This document shows, piece by piece, positions 60,887 through 64,000 of a DNA stretch of 64,000 nt. How positions within the stretch are numbered: the first letter of the stretch is position 1; each line of letters opens with the position of its first letter. This DNA comes from Altericroceibacterium xinjiangense (lineage in GTDB: Bacteria; Pseudomonadota; Alphaproteobacteria; Sphingomonadales; Sphingomonadaceae). A program made the position numbers and the translations under genes. Below the pieces are notes generated by a model. It saw only the letters and a list, made by a program, of their open reading frames with translations. It ran no database searches and was not told the DNA's origin. The stretch covers positions 1 to 64,000 of the forward strand of contig NZ_RSEK01000009.1 of the NCBI RefSeq assembly GCF_003958635.1. Direction: 5' to 3'.

Positions 60887-62752
60887 TCAGGCTGTGATGG
60901 TCTCCAGCGCCTCGCTAGCCTCCAGCCAGCTTGTTTCGGCTTCCGCCAGCCTGGTATCGAGTTCGGACCGGCGCTTCATCAGTTCGCTCGTGGATAGCCG
61001 GGACAGCCAGCCCGTGGCGGCGGAGGGGTCGGTCAGTGCCCCGTCGATCGCGTTCCGCTGCTCGGTGAGCTTGGCCAGGTCGGCTTCCGCAGCCTTGGCT
61101 GCCTGCCGCAGCTCCTTTTCCTTCTCGCGCGTCTCGCTGGCGGCCTCGCGCTGCTTTTTCCTCTCGGCCTTGGAGGACTTGGTGCCTGTGCTGTCCTTGC
61201 TGAGCACGAAGGCGATGTAGTCATCCAGCGATCCGTCGAACTCCCCCGCCGTGCCATTATCGACCAGCACCAGTCGGTCGGCAGTCATCTCGATCATGTG
61301 GCGATCGTGGCTGACGATCACCACGGCTCCGGTATAGGCGTTGAGCGCCTGGATCAGGGCCTCACGCGCATCGACATCGAGGTGGTTGGTCGGCTCGTCC
61401 AGGATCAGCATGTGCGGAGCGTCGCGCGTGATCAGCGCCAGGGCCAGCCGGGCGCGCTCTCCGCCCGACAGCTTGCCGACTTGCGTCGTCGCCTTCTGCC
61501 CCTGAAAGCCGAAGCGCCCCAGCTGCGCCCGCACGGCGGACTGGCTGGCGCCCTGCATCATCAAGGTCATGTGCTGAAGCGGCGTCTCCTCGCGGTCGAG
61601 TTCTTCTACCTGATACTGGGTGAAATAGCCCACGCGCATCCGGCCGCTCGCGTTCATCTCCCCTTCCATGGGTGGCAACTGCGCCGCGAGAAGGCGGGCG
61701 AGGGTCGTCTTGCCGTTGCCGTTGCGTCCCAGCAGGGCCACCCGGTCATCGGGATCGAGCCGCAGGTTGAGCCGCTTCAGGATCGGCGTCTCAGCGTAAC
61801 CGACCGCTGCCATGTCGAGCGTGATCAGCGGCGGGCGCAACTCGTCCGGATCCGGGAAATCGAAGGTCAGGCTGGGATCGTCGATCAGCTCTGCGATCGG
61901 CTGCATCTTTGCCAGCATCTTGGCGCGGGACTGGGCCTGTTTGGCGGTAGATGCCCGGGCAGAGTTGCGCGCGACGTAGTCCTGCAACTTTTCGCGTTCA
62001 GCCTGCTGCCTTGCCTTGGCGGAAGCCAGCTGGGCCTGACGTTCGGCCCGTTGCCGTTCGAACGCATCGTACCCGCCGGGATAAAGCGTCAGCTTCCCGC
62101 TCCCCAGATGGAGGATGTGGTCGACCACGCTGTTGAGGAAGTCACGTTCATGGCTGACCAGAAGGATCGTTGCCGGATAGCTTTTCAGGAAATCCTCCAG
62201 CCACAGCACCGCCTCAAGATCGAGGTGGTTCGACGGCTCGTCGAGCAGCAGGAAGTCGGGCTGGGAGAACAGCAGCCCCGCCAGCGCGACGCGCATCTTC
62301 CAACCCCCGGAAAAGCTGTCGAGCGGCCTGTGCTGCGCTTCCTCGTCAAAGCCTAGGCCAACCAGGATCTGCGCCGCGCGGGAGGGGGCCGTGTAGGCGT
62401 CGATCGCGATCAGCCGCTCATAGACATCGGCCATCCGGTCCGGGTCTTCGCATGTTTCGCTTTCCGCCATCAGCGCCGTTCGCTCAACGTCGGCCGCCAA
62501 CACGGTCTCGAACGGCGTGGCCTCACCCGTCGGAGCTTCCTGCGCGAGATAGCCCAGCGTCGTCCCGCGGGGCATGGTAATCGATCCGGTATCCGGCTCG
62601 ATCAGCCCCGTGATCACGCGCACCAGGGTTGTCTTGCCGGCGCCGTTGCGTCCCACAAGGCCGATCCGGCCGCGCGGCGGCAGCTTCGCAGTGGCGCTGT
62701 CGATGATCGTGCGGCCGCCAAGCCGCACGGTAATGTCGGTGAGATTGAGCAT
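60887..62752 (-). CDS. ABC-F family ATPase (Uup/YheS-like)
   Basis: This 621-residue protein has two ABC ATPase domains and no membrane part. Walker A motifs are GLVGRNGAGKTTLVR and LLGRNGNGKTTLAR, with LSGGERARLALALI and LLLDEPSNHLD/LILDEPTNHLD. Between the two lies the ABC-F linker, and a charged coiled coil ends the protein (KAERKKQREAASETREKEKELRQAAKAAEADL). ABC-F proteins act on the ribosome, in translation quality control or antibiotic protection. This one resembles the housekeeping YheS/Uup group. Confidence 0.93.
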   Translation of the reverse strand: MLNLTDITVRLGGRTIIDSATAKLPPRGRIGLVGRNGAGKTTLVRVITGLIEPDTGSITMPRGTTLGYLAQEAPTGEATPFETVLAADVERTALMAESETCEDPDRMADVYERLIAIDAYTAPSRAAQILVGLGFDEEAQHRPLDSFSGGWKMRVALAGLLFSQPDFLLLDEPSNHLDLEAVLWLEDFLKSYPATILLVSHERDFLNSVVDHILHLGSGKLTLYPGGYDAFERQRAERQAQLASAKARQQAEREKLQDYVARNSARASTAKQAQSRAKMLAKMQPIAELIDDPSLTFDFPDPDELRPPLITLDMAAVGYAETPILKRLNLRLDPDDRVALLGRNGNGKTTLARLLAAQLPPMEGEMNASGRMRVGYFTQYQVEELDREETPLQHMTLMMQGASQSAVRAQLGRFGFQGQKATTQVGKLSGGERARLALALITRDAPHMLILDEPTNHLDVDAREALIQALNAYTGAVVIVSHDRHMIEMTADRLVLVDNGTAGEFDGSLDDYIAFVLSKDSTGTKSSKAERKKQREAASETREKEKELRQAAKAAEADLAKLTEQRNAIDGALTDPSAATGWLSRLSTSELMKRRSELDTRLAEAETSWLEASEALETITA

Positions 62753-63316
62753 GGCTGCGCCGCCTAGCAGAACCCGAAGCTGTCCCCAAGCACGTGCGTC
62801 TCGGCCGGCACCATCTACAAACCTTCTGGCGACCCCTCAGAGGGACGAGCCAGGTAAGTCGGGATCCTATGAAGGAATGGTTGCTCCCAACAGGCCGATG
62901 CGTGCAACAAACAAAGACACGGCAGGCGACCAGGTACAAGTGATTATCCTCCGCCGATCACGTTCGAACATCAGCCTGGTCTAAATAAGTGCATTTCGCT
63001 CCGCGTAACTTCCTTCTCCAAATAAACGGCGCGGCAGGCGCCGGATTGGTCGTCTGCTTGCTACAAGAGATGTGCCACCGGTTTCTGGGGCACGGAAGGA
63101 TTGGACGTTTTCGACGATGTTATCGGATGCAGCAGCTGAAAAGCTCCTGCGGAAGCCCGTTCGACGTCCGCTGCCGCGATGGTTTCGCTCCAGGGATTCT
63201 GGACGCGGGCGCATCTGTCGTGCGCCCGCTGCCTCGCGACGACCTTGCGGCACGACCGGTTCGGCTATGCCGGCATTCCGGTTGCTGTGTTCGAGAGTTA
63301 GAAGGAGAAACCACGG
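62753..63316. other. divergent intergenic region
   Basis: These 564 bases separate the ABC-F gene and the chemotaxis receptor, which diverge. Open frames occur but none has a recognisable domain, and they look noncoding. No FliA-type promoter (TAAA-N15-GCCGATAA) or EcfG promoter was recognised. Confidence 0.5.
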
Positions 63317-64000
63317 ATGAACTGGTTCCAAAAGTACGCGCCGATACGTCTGAAGCTCCGGATTGCGGTTGGCGTGGCGACCGCTTTCACCGCGCTGGCG
63401 GCCCTTGGCGCGTTCATCGGTGGCTGGATCGGAGGCGCGATCGGCCTTGCCGCGACCCTTGGCGTGCTGGCGCTCGGGCTCTGGGCGCGGGAGGCGATCG
63501 CCCATCCGTATGTCTCCACTGTGGTTCGCATGGAAGGATTGGCGGCTGGCGACCTGACCAGCCCGATCGAGTTCATGGATTACACCGATTGCGTTGGGCG
63601 CATGACCACGGCGATGCTGACCTTTCGCGACACGGCCGTGGCCCAGAAGACCAGCGTAGAGGAGCAGACGCTGGTGGTCGCCGCACTTGCCGAGCAGCTT
63701 CGCAAGCTTGCCCAGGGCGATCTCACAGGTATGGTGACCGTCGACTTCCCACCAGCTTATGCGGAACTCAAGACGCACTTGAACGACGCCACCCGCCACC
63801 TTCGGGAGATGGTCGGCGCGGTCAACGACAGCGCCGAGGCGATCGGCACCGGCACGCGGGAAATTGCGGAAGCGGCTGACGACCTGGCGCGGCGCACGGG
63901 AACCAGCGCCGCCAGCCTTGAGGAAACGTCCGCCTCGCTGGTCCAAATCGATGAGAGCCTGAAGGTAGCCGCCAGCGATTCGGAGATGACGGTGGAGCGT
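63317..64000 (+). CDS. methyl-accepting chemotaxis protein, 3' end outside window
   Basis: The gene starts at ATG 63317 with AAGGAG upstream and runs past the right edge; 228 residues are visible. A single N-terminal membrane block (LKLRIAVGVATAFTALAALGA, then WIGGAIGLAATLGVLALGLW) leads into two HAMP-like repeats (EGLAAGDLTSPIEFMDYTDC; EQLRKLAQGDLTGMVTVDFP). The start of the helical signalling domain follows (REIAEAADDLARRTGTSAAS). There is no large periplasmic sensor domain, so it may sense an internal or membrane signal. The kinase-control tip and methylation sites lie outside the window. Confidence 0.88.
   Translation, partial: MNWFQKYAPIRLKLRIAVGVATAFTALAALGAFIGGWIGGAIGLAATLGVLALGLWAREAIAHPYVSTVVRMEGLAAGDLTSPIEFMDYTDCVGRMTTAMLTFRDTAVAQKTSVEEQTLVVAALAEQLRKLAQGDLTGMVTVDFPPAYAELKTHLNDATRHLREMVGAVNDSAEAIGTGTREIAEAADDLARRTGTSAASLEETSASLVQIDESLKVAASDSEMTVER

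Noticed and set aside
62981-63946. 321-codon minus-strand frame over the chemotaxis gene start
   Set aside because: It covers the HAMP region of the receptor in antisense and has no recognised sequence.

Overview
The window looks like ordinary chromosome from a high-GC alphaproteobacterium, most likely Sphingomonadales and probably the Erythrobacteraceae/Sphingomonadaceae group. The signs are an imuA-imuB-dnaE2 mutagenesis cassette behind an alphaproteobacterial LexA box (GTTC-N7-GTTC), an EcfG-type stress promoter (GGAAC-N16-CGTT), a CspA/IF-1 neighbourhood, a small DUF2384 gene pair, and many short conserved proteins typical of sphingomonads. No rRNA, tRNA, CRISPR array, insertion sequence or prophage was seen. 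The genus call is inference from gene content.

Layout. Positions 1-1.06 kb hold an AT-richer two-gene unit, a TIR-domain protein followed by a DUF4231/SLATT membrane protein, resembling nucleotide-signal defence modules. From 1.2 to 8.7 kb lie an HTH protein, a CHRD lipoprotein with a stress promoter, an RlpA-like protein, argG, cfa with a partner, and a tightly overlapping SDR/cytochrome b/molybdopterin oxidoreductase operon. From 8.7 to 17.1 kb lie a PAS hybrid kinase, the NAD-salvage pair pncC-nadE, a DUF305/lipoprotein/cytochrome c operon and an amidohydrolase. From 17.3 to 20.6 kb UdgX is followed by phoR-phoU-phoB without pst genes. From 21 to 35 kb lie a four-copy 16-bp repeat, an MFS permease, a copA-cueR copper operon with a MerR-type promoter, a fused MFS/spermidine synthase, a soluble sugar dehydrogenase, a large hybrid kinase, a TonB-like protein and a fatty acid desaturase.

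From 35 to 39 kb there are small genes, including a cold-shock protein and an IF-1 gene whose only sensible start codon is CTG. From 38.9 to 44.3 kb is the SOS mutagenesis operon. From 44.4 to 52.1 kb is a self-contained system: a sensor kinase and a sigma-54-type regulator on the minus strand, diverging from a sigma-54-like promoter that drives a small secreted protein, an HlyD-type adaptor, a MacB-like ATPase and an FtsX-like permease. From 52 to 63 kb lie a PAP2 phosphatase, a cation/proton antiporter, an orphan Rieske oxygenase, an FNT channel, two secreted hydrolases, a VAO-type flavin oxidase and an ABC-F ATPase. A chemotaxis receptor runs off the right edge.

The strongest points for follow-up are the CTG-initiated IF-1 gene with its overlapping mini-ORF, the TIR-SLATT pair, the sigma-54-controlled export system with its small secreted protein, and a set of long perfect hairpins without U-tracts at the ends of transcription units.
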